The notes under the pieces: generated by a model | Seen by the model: only the letters and a program-made list of their open reading frames with translations | Database searches by the model: none | Told to the model about the DNA's origin: nothing | Shown: one piece after another, positions 8,033-16,169 of the stretch | How the letters are laid out: each line of letters begins with the position of its first letter | Position numbering within the stretch: the stretch's first letter is position 1 | Translations under genes and position numbers: made by a program | NCBI GenBank assembly: GCA_021372785.1 | Contig: JAJFTT010000017.1 | Span: 1-32,017, forward strand | DNA length: 32,017 nt | Origin: Negativicutes bacterium | Lineage (GTDB): Bacteria; Bacillota; JAAYKD01 | Direction: 5' to 3'

Positions 8033-8494
8033 ATGACGATACGATTTGCAAGCTTTGAGGATTATGCACAGACAGAGAAAATTGCGCAGGAAATACAGCA
8101 GATTCATGTGAATTTGCGGCCGGACATTTATAAAGAAGTGGCAGAGGTCATCGGATTCGAGGCGTTTCGGGATTTATCCAGTAAACAAGCGGTGATTGTG
8201 GCGGAAATTAACGGAAAAATCGTGGGTTATGCGGTTTATTATCTCAGAAATGTCAAACTGCCGATTATGCACGAGAGAAAAGTACTTGATATCGACGCGA
8301 TTGCGGTGAGTTCGCTCTGTCGGTCACAGGGGATTGGGACTCAGATGGTTCTCTTCCTGAAAGAGATTGCCCGCAGCAACGGCTGCGGCAGCATCGAATT
8401 GTCCGTATCTTCGCAGAACCGGGATGCGATCAGATGGTATGAAAAACTGGGTATGCAGGCGAGATCAATCCATATGGAAATGAAAATCGAATAG
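8033..8494 (+). CDS. GNAT-family N-acetyltransferase
   Basis: This is a 153-residue single-domain GNAT enzyme. The acetyl-CoA binding motif A is seen in IAVSSLCRSQGIGTQMVLFL (Q/R-x-x-G-x-G/A type), and the C-terminal NRDAIRWYEKLGMQ matches the usual N-x-x-A-x-x-x-Y-x-x-x-G-F pattern. An in-frame ATG at 7943 would add 30 residues, but AGGAGG sits six bases before the ATG at 8033, so that start is chosen. It is monocistronic, divergent from the amidohydrolase pseudogene and convergent with the SLH protein. The substrate (protein N terminus, small amine or antibiotic) cannot be told. Confidence 0.85.
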   Translation: MTIRFASFEDYAQTEKIAQEIQQIHVNLRPDIYKEVAEVIGFEAFRDLSSKQAVIVAEINGKIVGYAVYYLRNVKLPIMHERKVLDIDAIAVSSLCRSQGIGTQMVLFLKEIARSNGCGSIELSVSSQNRDAIRWYEKLGMQARSIHMEMKIE

Positions 8495-8513
8495 GAGCAA
8501 TCCCAAAAAAGAA

Positions 8514-8556
8514 AAGCGGTGCAGACTCGTTTCAACGATTTGAGTCTGCGCCGCTT
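8514..8556. terminator. Bidirectional hairpin terminator
   Basis: Bases 8514-8528 (AAGCGGTGCAGACTC) pair with 8542-8556 over 15 positions with one G-T wobble. Read on the minus strand, the stem is followed by TTCTTTTTT, so it terminates the SLH-protein transcript strongly. It also lies 20 bases after the GNAT gene on the plus strand. Confidence 0.8.
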
Positions 8557-8575
8557 GTTGGGCAGAGAAGTGTTT

Positions 8576-9610
8576 TTATCCGAGATAGCCATTCGGATCA
8601 ATCGTTGCGTCCACGCAACTGCCGGTCAGAAAGGCCCGGATCCCTGTTATTTTTGCTTTGAGCTTGTTGTAGGTTTCAGCAGGTAGTTCTTCGCTGAATT
8701 CGATGGTTTCATTGGCGGCAATTTTCGTACTGCAGAGCACTTGCAGGAAAGAACGGTCGGCCGACCAAGTATAAAGCACGGCACCGGCTGCATCAAGCAA
8801 CTGGAAATCATATTTCTGACTGCTGGAGTGTTCAATTGTGATGGTTTGATCGGTGTTGTTATGCAGACTGAGCGACATGCGTAAGGAATTGTCCTCTACC
8901 TGCATAGCAGCGACTGCCTGTAAGTGTGGTTTGTAACTGTCCAACAGAGTAACCAAACGGCTGATAACGGCAACCCCTTCGGCGCGCAGAGCCGGAGCGG
9001 TGGGATAAAGCATATTTTCGCCTCTGCCGTAAATCAATTTTAAAAGCACGGCGGTGATTACATTTGACCGATACTCCTCTTTGATTTTGCTGTCATCGTT
9101 GAAAGGCGCCGGCATCATCAGAATGACCGCATATTTGCCTTCGGTGATATAATTTAGCGCATTGATGATCAAATGAATCATTTCCTGGCGCTGCAGGGTT
9201 TGGTTTGGCCGGAAACTGTCGGTTTTTTCTACGATGCCAGCGGTTACCAGATCATAAAGGGCACCGGCACCGGGATCATCGTTTTGCACATCGTTAAAGT
9301 ATTCCGCAATGTCGGTGGCGGCAAGGTAGTTGATCTCAATTCCCAGGGCTTTGTGCAAGGTGCGGGCAAATTCCATGCGGGTGATAGCCTGATCGCCGTG
9401 GAAGAGACCATCCGCATCGGCAAAAATCTCAGGGTAGCCGAACCGGGTTGCCTCAGCTTCATACCAGGAGCCGGGAAGATCCGGATAACTCTTAGCCATG
9501 ACAGGCATGATCAGCGGCGATTCGGCTGGCTCTTCGGCGAGTGCCAGCATCGGAAAGGATGTGAGCAGCATCGCCAGCACAAGCAGCAAAGTAAATGCAG
9601 TTTTTTTCAT
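8576..9610 (-). CDS. Secreted S-layer-homology protein with C-terminal BsuPI-type domain
   Basis: This is a 344-residue exported protein. A signal peptide (MKKTAFTLLLVLAMLL, cleavage after ALA near residue 25) is followed by three SLH-like repeats, roughly at 41-92, 103-155 and 168-222, which normally anchor proteins to pyruvylated secondary cell-wall polymer. The C-terminal part (about 232-315) resembles the BsuPI (intracellular proteinase inhibitor) beta-sandwich: SLHNNTDQTITIEHSSSQ, YDFQLLDAAG and VLYTWSADRSF. GGAGAGAG before the ATG supports the start. It is a single gene closed by the hairpin at 8514-8556. Domain identities are by pattern; the role is probably at the cell surface. Confidence 0.8.
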   Translation of the reverse strand: MKKTAFTLLLVLAMLLTSFPMLALAEEPAESPLIMPVMAKSYPDLPGSWYEAEATRFGYPEIFADADGLFHGDQAITRMEFARTLHKALGIEINYLAATDIAEYFNDVQNDDPGAGALYDLVTAGIVEKTDSFRPNQTLQRQEMIHLIINALNYITEGKYAVILMMPAPFNDDSKIKEEYRSNVITAVLLKLIYGRGENMLYPTAPALRAEGVAVISRLVTLLDSYKPHLQAVAAMQVEDNSLRMSLSLHNNTDQTITIEHSSSQKYDFQLLDAAGAVLYTWSADRSFLQVLCSTKIAANETIEFSEELPAETYNKLKAKITGIRAFLTGSCVDATIDPNGYLG

Positions 9611-9714
9611 AGGGATTCTCTCTCCTTCGAATTATTCTGATGGTTTCTCACCGTCTTGTTTTGTTTAGACTGCATTTGCGGCTGTTTTGTTCCCGGGGCT
9701 CAGCGAAATTACTG

Positions 9715-9752
9715 AAAAAAAACCCGGTTGAGGACAATATTCCAAAACCGGG
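9715..9752 (-). terminator. Intrinsic terminator of the aldo/keto reductase gene
   Basis: CCCGGTT (9723-9729) pairs with AACCGGG (9746-9752). On the minus strand the stem is followed directly by eight T residues (plus-strand A8 at 9715-9722). It lies about 40 bases past the reductase stop codon. Confidence 0.85.
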
Positions 9753-9790
9753 CGCGAGTGGCTGCAAGGAGAAACGCTGCTTTTTCAAGG

Positions 9791-10933
9791 CTATTGCAGG
9801 GCGCTTCTCGCTTCCTGCAATTTTAGGATGATGGACAGATGCTGGGGGCAGGCTGCTTCGCACGTTCCGCAAGCGATGCAACAGGAAGCATCCGCATGGT
9901 TGGTGACCAATTCCTGATAGGCTTTACGCGCATCGCGGACGGCACCCGGATTGGAAGAACCAAAGAGATTCCAGGCGGCAAAGATCGCCGGGATATCAAC
10001 TCCATTGGGGCAGGGCATACAGTAGCGGCAGGCAGTGCAGCCGATATTTAGCCTGGAGTGCCAATAAGCGGAAATCTCTTGTAATAAATTCAACTCGTCT
10101 TTTGTCATACATCCCGGAACCATATCAGGCTGACTGCAGATGCGCAGATTATCTTCCACTTGACTCATCGTGGTCATCCCGGAGAGGATCAGGGCAACTT
10201 CCGGACGGTTTGCCAAAAAGCGCAGTGCCCACTCCACCGGAGTCCGTTTTACCGGGCTTTGCTCGAAGCGTACAGCGATGTCATCGGGTAAATTGGCTAA
10301 GCGTCCGCCCTGCAGCGGTTCCATGATCACGACGCGAATTCCCTTTTTGGCTGCCAATTCTAAACCTTTGAGAGTGGCTTGCCGTTCGGTATCAAGATAA
10401 TTCATTTGGATCTGACAGAAATCCCAGGCATAACTGTTGATAATTTCTTCAAATACTTCATAAGAGTCATGAAAACTGAAGCCGTAATATTTGATCTTGC
10501 CGGCTTTCTTGGCGGCTTCCGCCCGTTCCCAGAGTTTATATTTTTTGGTTATTCCCCAGAGTTCAGCATCCAGGGTATGCTGCAGGTAGAAATCGATCTG
10601 ATCCACATCAAGTTTTTGCAGTTGTTCATCCAGTAGTTGATCCCAGTGCTCGGCGGATTCCACTAAATAAGTAGGGTTCTTGGTAGCCAGCGCCGTTTTG
10701 GCGCGATAGCCGTCTTTGAGGGCTTTCGCCACGACCAGTTCCGAATTGCCGCCGTGGTAACCGTAAGCGGTATCAACATAGTTGACGCCCTGATCGATGG
10801 CGTGACGAATCATTTTAATTGCTTCCGCCTCGTCGATATTTTTATTCTCTCCATTGACAACCGGCAGGCGCATGCAGCCAAAACCGAGCAGAGAGGGATG
10901 ATAGTTGATTTTGCCAAATTCACGATATTGCAT
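9791..10933 (-). CDS. Aldo/keto reductase with C-terminal two-[4Fe-4S] ferredoxin-like domain
   Basis: This 380-residue protein has an AKR barrel with the usual tetrad D54, Y57 (VDTAYGYHGG), K85 (ATKN) and H119 (YLQHTLD). A C-terminal extension carries two cysteine clusters: C299-x2-C302-x2-C305-x2-C308-P and C352-x2-C355-x2-C358-x3-C362-P. This AKR plus Fe-S architecture is common in anaerobic Clostridia. It is presumed to be a cytosolic redox enzyme that may take electrons from ferredoxin; the substrate is unknown. An ATG at 10945 is too close to AAAGGA, so the ATG at 10933 (MQYREFG) is preferred. It lies downstream of degV, but a terminator at 11007-11039 separates them. Confidence 0.9.
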   Translation of the reverse strand: MQYREFGKINYHPSLLGFGCMRLPVVNGENKNIDEAEAIKMIRHAIDQGVNYVDTAYGYHGGNSELVVAKALKDGYRAKTALATKNPTYLVESAEHWDQLLDEQLQKLDVDQIDFYLQHTLDAELWGITKKYKLWERAEAAKKAGKIKYYGFSFHDSYEVFEEIINSYAWDFCQIQMNYLDTERQATLKGLELAAKKGIRVVIMEPLQGGRLANLPDDIAVRFEQSPVKRTPVEWALRFLANRPEVALILSGMTTMSQVEDNLRICSQPDMVPGCMTKDELNLLQEISAYWHSRLNIGCTACRYCMPCPNGVDIPAIFAAWNLFGSSNPGAVRDARKAYQELVTNHADASCCIACGTCEAACPQHLSIILKLQEARSALQ

Positions 10934-11006
10934 CTGAAGGCACATCCTTTCGATTATGATGAGACATATTTCTGCAATCGCAGCATAAACTCCTTCGCCT
11001 TGAAAA

Positions 11007-11039
11007 ACCGGTTGTTACGAGCGATTCGCAACAACCGGT
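11007..11039 (-). terminator. Intrinsic terminator of the degV gene
   Basis: ACCGGTTGTT (11007-11016) pairs perfectly with AACAACCGGT (11030-11039), and the loop can form an inner GCGA/TCGC stem. On the minus strand the hairpin runs into TTTTTC. Confidence 0.8.
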
Positions 11040-11138
11040 AGTTTTGATTATAACATCTAAATTTCTTTTCCGCAAGTCTTTATCCGGAGATTGATCCGGT
11101 GTATAATACAATGTACTTGTACTTTACCGTATCTTTTC

Positions 11139-11972
11139 TTAAAAAGCGACCAACAAAGCTCCCGGTGCCGCATAGGTACCTATTGCCGGACCGATTTCAG
11201 AGAGCATGATTTCCAAGGGATGCAGTTCGTCCTGTACCATTTGCAGAAAGGCATACATCCGTTCTTCACAGTCGCCATGTGCAATTCCAATTCGCTGCGG
11301 ACGCGTGCCTGCGTATTTTTCTTTCATCACATTGATCAGATAACGCAGCGCTTTGGCTTCACTGCGGACTTTTTCTTTCACTTTGACAGATCCGTCAACA
11401 TCAACATGCACGATCGGTTTGATGGTGAAGAGATTGGCGGCAAGATAGGACAGACGCGATACGCGGCCGCCTTTGACCGCATATTCCAGGGTATCGAGAG
11501 CGACATAGACACAAAGCTCGGAGCGTAAGTTCTGGACTTCTAAAAGAATATCGGAGGTGGAGAGACCCATTTGACTCATTTCGGCTGCTCTCACAGCCAT
11601 GAGGGCAACACCTAGAGAACCGAACAGCGTATCATAGACAGTGACTCGGCTGCCGTATGCCTCACCTGCCAGGCGAAAGGATTGCGCGGTACCGGACAGG
11701 GCGGAAGAGATTGCCAGACAAATCACTTCATCATAATGTTCCAGACTTTCCCGGATCAGTTTTTCACAATTGCCAACCGACGGCTGGGCTGTTTTCGGCA
11801 GCTCAGTATGAGTCCGACACCAGCGATAAAAATCATCGATGCTTAAATCGACTCGATCCAAATAGCTTTCTTTGCCAAGCTGTACGAACAAAGGCGCAAC
11901 GCCGATATCCCACTTTTTCTGCAGATTCAAAGGCAAGTCGCAGGTGCTGTCTACCAGGACGCGTACTGACAT
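11139..11972 (-). CDS. DegV-family fatty-acid-binding protein
   Basis: This 277-residue protein is a standard DegV: the N-terminal VLVDSTCDLP, the conserved AQPSVG followed later by ISSALSGTAQSF (lipid head-group binding serines), and LDTLEYAVKGGRVS are all present. Family members (FakB) bind a fatty acid and present it to the kinase FakA in phospholipid synthesis; FakA is not in this window. A longer open frame begins at 12053, but AAGGAGG eight bases before the ATG at 11972 sets the start. It is divergent from the AAA+ operon, with a candidate -10 box at 12052-12057. Confidence 0.92.
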   Translation of the reverse strand: MSVRVLVDSTCDLPLNLQKKWDIGVAPLFVQLGKESYLDRVDLSIDDFYRWCRTHTELPKTAQPSVGNCEKLIRESLEHYDEVICLAISSALSGTAQSFRLAGEAYGSRVTVYDTLFGSLGVALMAVRAAEMSQMGLSTSDILLEVQNLRSELCVYVALDTLEYAVKGGRVSRLSYLAANLFTIKPIVHVDVDGSVKVKEKVRSEAKALRYLINVMKEKYAGTRPQRIGIAHGDCEERMYAFLQMVQDELHPLEIMLSEIGPAIGTYAAPGALLVAF

Positions 11973-12051
11973 TGCCAAGGCCTCCTTCCGAGGGCCGCCT
12001 GATCTGGCAAGCGAACCCGATAAGTTTGTGATCAGAGAACCAACCAATTGC

Positions 12052-12057
12052 ATTATA
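12052..12057 (-). promoter_or_regulatory. Candidate -10 box for degV
   Basis: On the minus strand this reads TATAAT, about 80 bases upstream of the degV start. No good -35 hexamer is seen at 16-18 bases, so the call rests on the -10 alone. Confidence 0.4.
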
Positions 12058-12132
12058 TACGATTTTTGCGGAGCTGACTAGTCCTAAAAGTATGACTTTT
12101 TTGGGGTTTCAAGCAGAAAGGAAACGTGTTCT

Positions 12133-13695
12133 ATGCGCTTATTGATGATGACTATTTTATTTCCGGCCAGTATCAGCCAGAATTTGGGAGAAGCGATTGC
12201 GTTAGCCCGCCAGGAAAAGAGTTATGCAGAACTACAGACTTCGGACGGTCAGCGTCATTCGGTCACTTACTCGGCCTTGGATTCAGTGGAATCTTATCGG
12301 GCTCTCTGGGCTTTGGTGCGCAATTGGAAAGGCAGTCAGCATTTAATCGATGGTGTTGAGGTGCCATATGAGAGTGTACAAGAGACGATCGTCTGTTATA
12401 TCGAAGGGGTGCGGCTGAGCCAAAAAAACTGGTGCTGGGGTGATGCAGCCCAGAGTGCCGGTTACACTCCGCTTTTTCCCTGCCGCTTTATTCCGATTTC
12501 CGAAGCGAATCATCTGGGCTGGTTCCAGTACGGCAGTCTCAACCGGGAGAAGATTTTCATTGTCGATAAAATCAAGCTGCGTCAGCGAATTGATTATTAT
12601 TTAGAAAAGAGCAACGCTCGCTTCTGCCCCTTGCTGGATGGATCCCGGATTGATGATATTGTCCGACAGTTACCCAGCCGGATTGACCCACAGCAAGACG
12701 ATCAATGGATTTATAAACAAGGTTGGGTGAAAGGCCGCTTTCAAATTATCGGTGTGGAAAAACGTCAGACGAGCAGCCGACCGCTGCAGCAGCCGGCTGC
12801 GGCTGCAGCGGCACACGCGCCGACTAAGAGTGAAAATCACAGCAATCAATCAGAGTCGGATCTTGTCATGGCAGAGAGAGATATCCCTCTGATCCATTAT
12901 CATCAAATCGGGGGACTCGATTCGGTCATCGCGCAGGTACGGGAAAATGTGGAGCTGCCTTTAAAAATGCCGCAGTTGTTTCAGCATCTGGGAATTACAC
13001 CGCACCGGGGGATTCTGCTTTTCGGTCCCCCCGGAACAGGTAAAACCCTGCTTGCCAAGGCGCTTGCCAATGAATGCAATGCACATTTTATTTTTGTCAA
13101 CGGTCCGGAATTGATTTCCAAGTGGCATGGCGAAACGGAAGCGAATTTACGCAGGATTTTCGAGGAGGCAAAAGCAAAGGCGCCATCGGTCATCTTGTTT
13201 GATGAGGTGGATGCCCTCACACCCGATCGGGATCAGGTTACCCTGCATTATGAGGCGGTAGCCGTATCCCAATTATTGTCTTTAATGGATGGGTTGGTAG
13301 ACCGCGGCAATGTGATTGTTGTCGGCACAACCAACCGACCGCAGAGTGTGGATGCCGCTTTGAAACGTCCGGGCCGATTGGACCTGCAGTTGGAGGTGGG
13401 CTTTCCCGATAAGGCGGGGCGGGAAGATATTTTGCGCATTCATACCGCCGGTATGCCGCTGCGATCGGATGTCGATCTGGTGCGCTTAGCCGAACTGACA
13501 CCGGAATTCAGCGGAGCGGAGCTGGCTTCTCTTTGCCGTGACGCCGGGTTATTATGTATTCGAGAAAGAATCACAATCGGCAGTCAGGATTTGCTTCCCG
13601 ATTTAAGTGATGAGGAAATCGCATTGATGACTGTCGGGCAGGAACATTTCCTGCGGGCATTGAATAATAGAAATGGAGTATCGCAGAATTATTAA
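12133..13695 (+). CDS. Cdc48-type AAA+ ATPase with unrecognised N-terminal domain
   Basis: This is a 520-residue protein. Residues 1-210 form a domain I do not recognise (tryptophan- and cysteine-containing, with NWCWGDAA and LFPCRFIP). An Ala/Gln/Ser-rich linker follows at about 215-250, then one AAA+ module of the Cdc48/FtsH type: Walker A GPPGTGKT (298-305), Walker B ILFDEVDAL (354-362; D357, E358), sensor 1 TTNRP (399-403) and arginine fingers R412 and R415 in LKRPGRLD. The C-terminal lid ELTPEFSGAELASLCRDAG is typical. Only one ATPase ring is present, unlike two-ring Cdc48. AAAGGA precedes the ATG. It heads a likely operon with a DUF2156 protein and a GNAT enzyme. It is probably an unfoldase or remodelling motor whose target is set by the N-domain. 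Confidence 0.87.
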   Translation: MRLLMMTILFPASISQNLGEAIALARQEKSYAELQTSDGQRHSVTYSALDSVESYRALWALVRNWKGSQHLIDGVEVPYESVQETIVCYIEGVRLSQKNWCWGDAAQSAGYTPLFPCRFIPISEANHLGWFQYGSLNREKIFIVDKIKLRQRIDYYLEKSNARFCPLLDGSRIDDIVRQLPSRIDPQQDDQWIYKQGWVKGRFQIIGVEKRQTSSRPLQQPAAAAAAHAPTKSENHSNQSESDLVMAERDIPLIHYHQIGGLDSVIAQVRENVELPLKMPQLFQHLGITPHRGILLFGPPGTGKTLLAKALANECNAHFIFVNGPELISKWHGETEANLRRIFEEAKAKAPSVILFDEVDALTPDRDQVTLHYEAVAVSQLLSLMDGLVDRGNVIVVGTTNRPQSVDAALKRPGRLDLQLEVGFPDKAGREDILRIHTAGMPLRSDVDLVRLAELTPEFSGAELASLCRDAGLLCIRERITIGSQDLLPDLSDEEIALMTVGQEHFLRALNNRNGVSQNY

Positions 13696-13771
13696 AGGGA
13701 ATTCGCCCGGGACAACTCCAGACCGATGTCGAAAGAAACAATGAAATGAAAGAACGGGGAGTAATGTTTGG

Positions 13772-14662
13772 ATGTTAACCTGGAAGCAGCCGCGTCCGGA
13801 AGACAAAGCTTTATTTGATTCCTTTCTCAGCAGGACGGTGCGCGATAGTTACGAAACCTCCTTTGCCACTCTTTATCTTTGGCGGAAATATACGCACTTG
13901 GAGTACGCCATCGATCAAGACTTATTGATCCTTTATCATCATAAGCAGGACTTTGGCAGCTATTATCACCCGCCTTATGGCTATCAGAAAGCAGATCTGC
14001 CGGAAATAACGCGTAAGCTGCAGGCTGAGCGTCCCACCGATTTTCTATATGGTGAAGTGGATGAGCATTTTGCCTTTGAACTCAAGGAAATGATGGGAGA
14101 TTCGATCGAGCTGATTGCCGATCGTGATGACTTTGAATATGTTTATTTGGTCGAAGATTTGATCAACTTGTCCGGACGCCGCTATCATGGTCAGAAAAAT
14201 CACTGCAATACCTTTGTCAAACGATATCAGCCAACCTCAACATCAATTTCAACACCGCAGGTTCATGCCGACTGTTATCATCTGCTGCAGCGCTGGAAAG
14301 AAGCCAAAGGCCTGGCGGATTCCGAGCTGATTGCCGAACGCTGCGCCATAGACGAGGCTATGGTGCTGCAGGAGCAGCTGCAGCTCAAGAGTATTGCTGT
14401 GTACGCCGAAGACCGGGTCGTAGGTTTTGCAATTGGCGAAAAACTGACGGAGGAAATGGCGGTCATCCATTTTGAAAAGGCGGATCCGACCTGCCGCGGC
14501 GCCTATGCCTATCTCAATCAGTATTTTTTAGCCACGAATTTTCAACAGCAGCGCTTTGTCAATCGCCAGGAAGATGTTGGCGATGCAGGTTTGCGAAAAG
14601 TAAAGACCGAATATCATCCGATCAAAATGGTGAAAAAATACTATATCCGGAAAGTAAATTAA
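13772..14662 (+). CDS. DUF2156 family protein (GNAT-like fold, LPG-synthase C-terminal type)
   Basis: This 296-residue protein matches the DUF2156 family, whose double GNAT-like fold is shared with the aminoacyl-transferring domain of lysyl-phosphatidylglycerol synthase. Characteristic segments are LSGRRYHGQKNHCNTFVKRY in the middle and NRQEDVGDAGLRKVKTEYHP near the C terminus. There are no membrane segments, so it is a stand-alone cytosolic member. It could transfer an acyl or aminoacyl group, but the substrate is unknown. A GGGGAG ribosome binding site lies 10 bases before the ATG. It follows the AAA+ gene by 76 bases and precedes a GNAT gene by 47, suggesting one operon. Confidence 0.82.
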   Translation: MLTWKQPRPEDKALFDSFLSRTVRDSYETSFATLYLWRKYTHLEYAIDQDLLILYHHKQDFGSYYHPPYGYQKADLPEITRKLQAERPTDFLYGEVDEHFAFELKEMMGDSIELIADRDDFEYVYLVEDLINLSGRRYHGQKNHCNTFVKRYQPTSTSISTPQVHADCYHLLQRWKEAKGLADSELIAERCAIDEAMVLQEQLQLKSIAVYAEDRVVGFAIGEKLTEEMAVIHFEKADPTCRGAYAYLNQYFLATNFQQQRFVNRQEDVGDAGLRKVKTEYHPIKMVKKYYIRKVN

Positions 14663-14709
14663 AAATCGCAGAATCCGCAGGATGCGGCCTGGAAAGGAGA
14701 GGATGTTTG

Positions 14710-15258
14710 ATGAGTCAAAGTCAGATTTTACTGCGCCCTTTGGCGGCCAAAGATTTTCCTGCCATTGCTGCCTGGCTGCAGGATTCTGCTTTTTTGGCTA
14801 CTTATGATTACCTGCCGCCGAAACCGCTGTCTTTGTTGGAAATTCTCAGCACCTGGATGCGTTATTTAAGCAATGAGCAAGCGGTGGCTTTTGCTCTGTG
14901 CGAACGGGAAAGCGGCAAGCTGATCGGCTGGCTGGGCTATGATGAATGGGATAAAGAGAATCAATTGGCAACCTTATTTATCGGTATCGGCGATGCCGGC
15001 ATGCGCGGTAAAGGGTACGGTAAAGCTGCGATGCGTGAATTGCTCCGGTATGGATTTGAAAAAATGGGCTTATTCAAAATTCAGCTGCAGGTTCTGCCTT
15101 TCAATCTGGCAGGGGTCGCGCTCTATGAACGCTGCGGTTTTGTGCGGGAAGGCACGATGCGCCAGGCCGTGCTGCGCGAAGGAATCCGCTATGATTTGCT
15201 GAATTACGGCTTGCTAAAAGAAGAGTGGAAGAATGCAATGGTTTCGCCGGAGAGCTGA
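14710..15258 (+). CDS. GNAT-family N-acetyltransferase (RimJ/RimL-like)
   Basis: This 182-residue acetyltransferase has the RimJ/RimL-like layout: an N-terminal LLRPLAAKDFPAIAAWL, an acetyl-CoA loop MRGKGYGKAAMRELLRYGF and a C-terminal NLAGVALYERCGFVREGTMRQAV. The ATG at 14710 is preceded by AAAGGAGAGG at 14694-14703; a TTG immediately upstream is also in frame. It is the last gene of the likely AAA+/DUF2156/GNAT operon. Relatives modify ribosomal protein N termini, polyamines or antibiotics; nothing here fixes the target. Confidence 0.87.
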   Translation: MSQSQILLRPLAAKDFPAIAAWLQDSAFLATYDYLPPKPLSLLEILSTWMRYLSNEQAVAFALCERESGKLIGWLGYDEWDKENQLATLFIGIGDAGMRGKGYGKAAMRELLRYGFEKMGLFKIQLQVLPFNLAGVALYERCGFVREGTMRQAVLREGIRYDLLNYGLLKEEWKNAMVSPES

Positions 15259-15628
15259 AACTGTCGACAGCCCATGGTTTTCTGCAAGAGACCAAGCCTT
15301 AGTGGCCGCTGTTTTTTCTTGAACAGATCGCCGGCGGGGTGTGTGAACGCAGCCGACTGAAAGAAGCATGCCGACGTTAAGGCACGGAGCCAAAACTGCA
15401 ACAGCAAGTGTGTCATGGTTGGGGCGGTCTGCTGAAAGAAAGGGCGAAGCGTGGCCTGATCGTACGACATCCCTTTGCAGATGGGGCAATGCGAAGGAAT
15501 TGCCTATGCTTATTTGGGTCTGCTGCAAACAAAAAACAACTGAATGGTAATTTACAGAGGCGCATAAACAATCCCCCGTTTCGGTGCGGCTTCACCGGAA
15601 ACGGGGGATTGTTTATGCCTATGTTATT
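15259..15628. other. Intergenic region with a very long hairpin and a possible coding relic
   Basis: After the GNAT stop codon there are about 300 bases without an intact gene. A short frame ending with a TGA at 15540-15542 encodes a protein-like tail (QMGQCEGIAYAYLGLLQTKN), but stops and frame changes interrupt it upstream, so it may be a gene remnant. The long palindrome at 15562-15618 follows. Confidence 0.4.
15562..15618. terminator. Long palindrome between convergent genes, probable bidirectional terminator
   Basis: Bases 15562-15582 and 15598-15618 pair perfectly over 21 bp. The loop adds a GGTG/CACC extension with one bulged base. There is no T-tract outside the stem, but the stem itself holds TTGTTT. 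It separates the plus-strand GNAT operon from the minus-strand lipoprotein gene ending at 15629. A dispersed repeat is an alternative. Confidence 0.6.
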
Positions 15629-16132
15629 CTACTTGTAAGCAGCTTCCACTGCGGCGGTGACCGCTTTTGCGCCGCCTTCCGGCGCAACGATGTAGAGTAA
15701 ATCGGTATCATAACGAAACCATAAAGCGTCGCCGAGTTTTTTGCCTTCTTTGGGCAAATAACTGTCAAAACTGATTTTTTGGGCCGCCTGCCTGGCTTCA
15801 ATTATCTCTTTGACGGCATCCATATCTTTGGCGTCTTTTAAACGCAGAAAAACAATTTCATCACTCAGAATGGGTTCCGCACAGAGATAAATAGAAAAGG
15901 TGTCCAGCAGCTCCGGATCGATAGCGAAAAATTTCTGCAGACGTGTTTCACTCAACTCCAGCATTTCCGGAAATTTAGCAGCCTCAATGATGTCGGCTGC
16001 CAGTTGTGCCAAGTCCACCGGTTTTGCAGCCGCAGAAGGCGTTGACAAAGGGTCGCTGGTTTTTACGCAGCCACCGAAGCCTAAAACAACTAAAATGAAG
16101 AAACAACAAACCAGGCGCAGAAATCGCTTCAT
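15629..16132 (-). CDS. DUF4358-family lipoprotein
   Basis: This 167-residue protein starts with a lipoprotein signal (MKRFLRLVCCFFILVVLG, lipobox ending at C22 in FGGC) and continues as a DUF4358-like domain: an N-terminal helix (LAQLAADIIEAAK), DPELLDTFSIYL, an EIVFLRLKD segment and a C-terminal Tyr/Asp-rich strand. It should be anchored to the outer face of the membrane. The function of the family is unknown. The ribosome binding site is weak (AAGCGAG). It lies 37 bases downstream of the SGNH hydrolase gene and is probably co-transcribed; the pairing suggests a cell-envelope role. Confidence 0.8.
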   Translation of the reverse strand: MKRFLRLVCCFFILVVLGFGGCVKTSDPLSTPSAAAKPVDLAQLAADIIEAAKFPEMLELSETRLQKFFAIDPELLDTFSIYLCAEPILSDEIVFLRLKDAKDMDAVKEIIEARQAAQKISFDSYLPKEGKKLGDALWFRYDTDLLYIVAPEGGAKAVTAAVEAAYK

Positions 16133-16169
16133 GAAGATACACTCGCTTTCATCATTCGGTAAATTGGAC

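Noticed and set aside
15204-15550. Several 60-104 codon open frames after the GNAT gene on both strands
   Set aside because: No ribosome binding sites; they overlap each other and the end of the GNAT gene, and their composition is atypical of real proteins.
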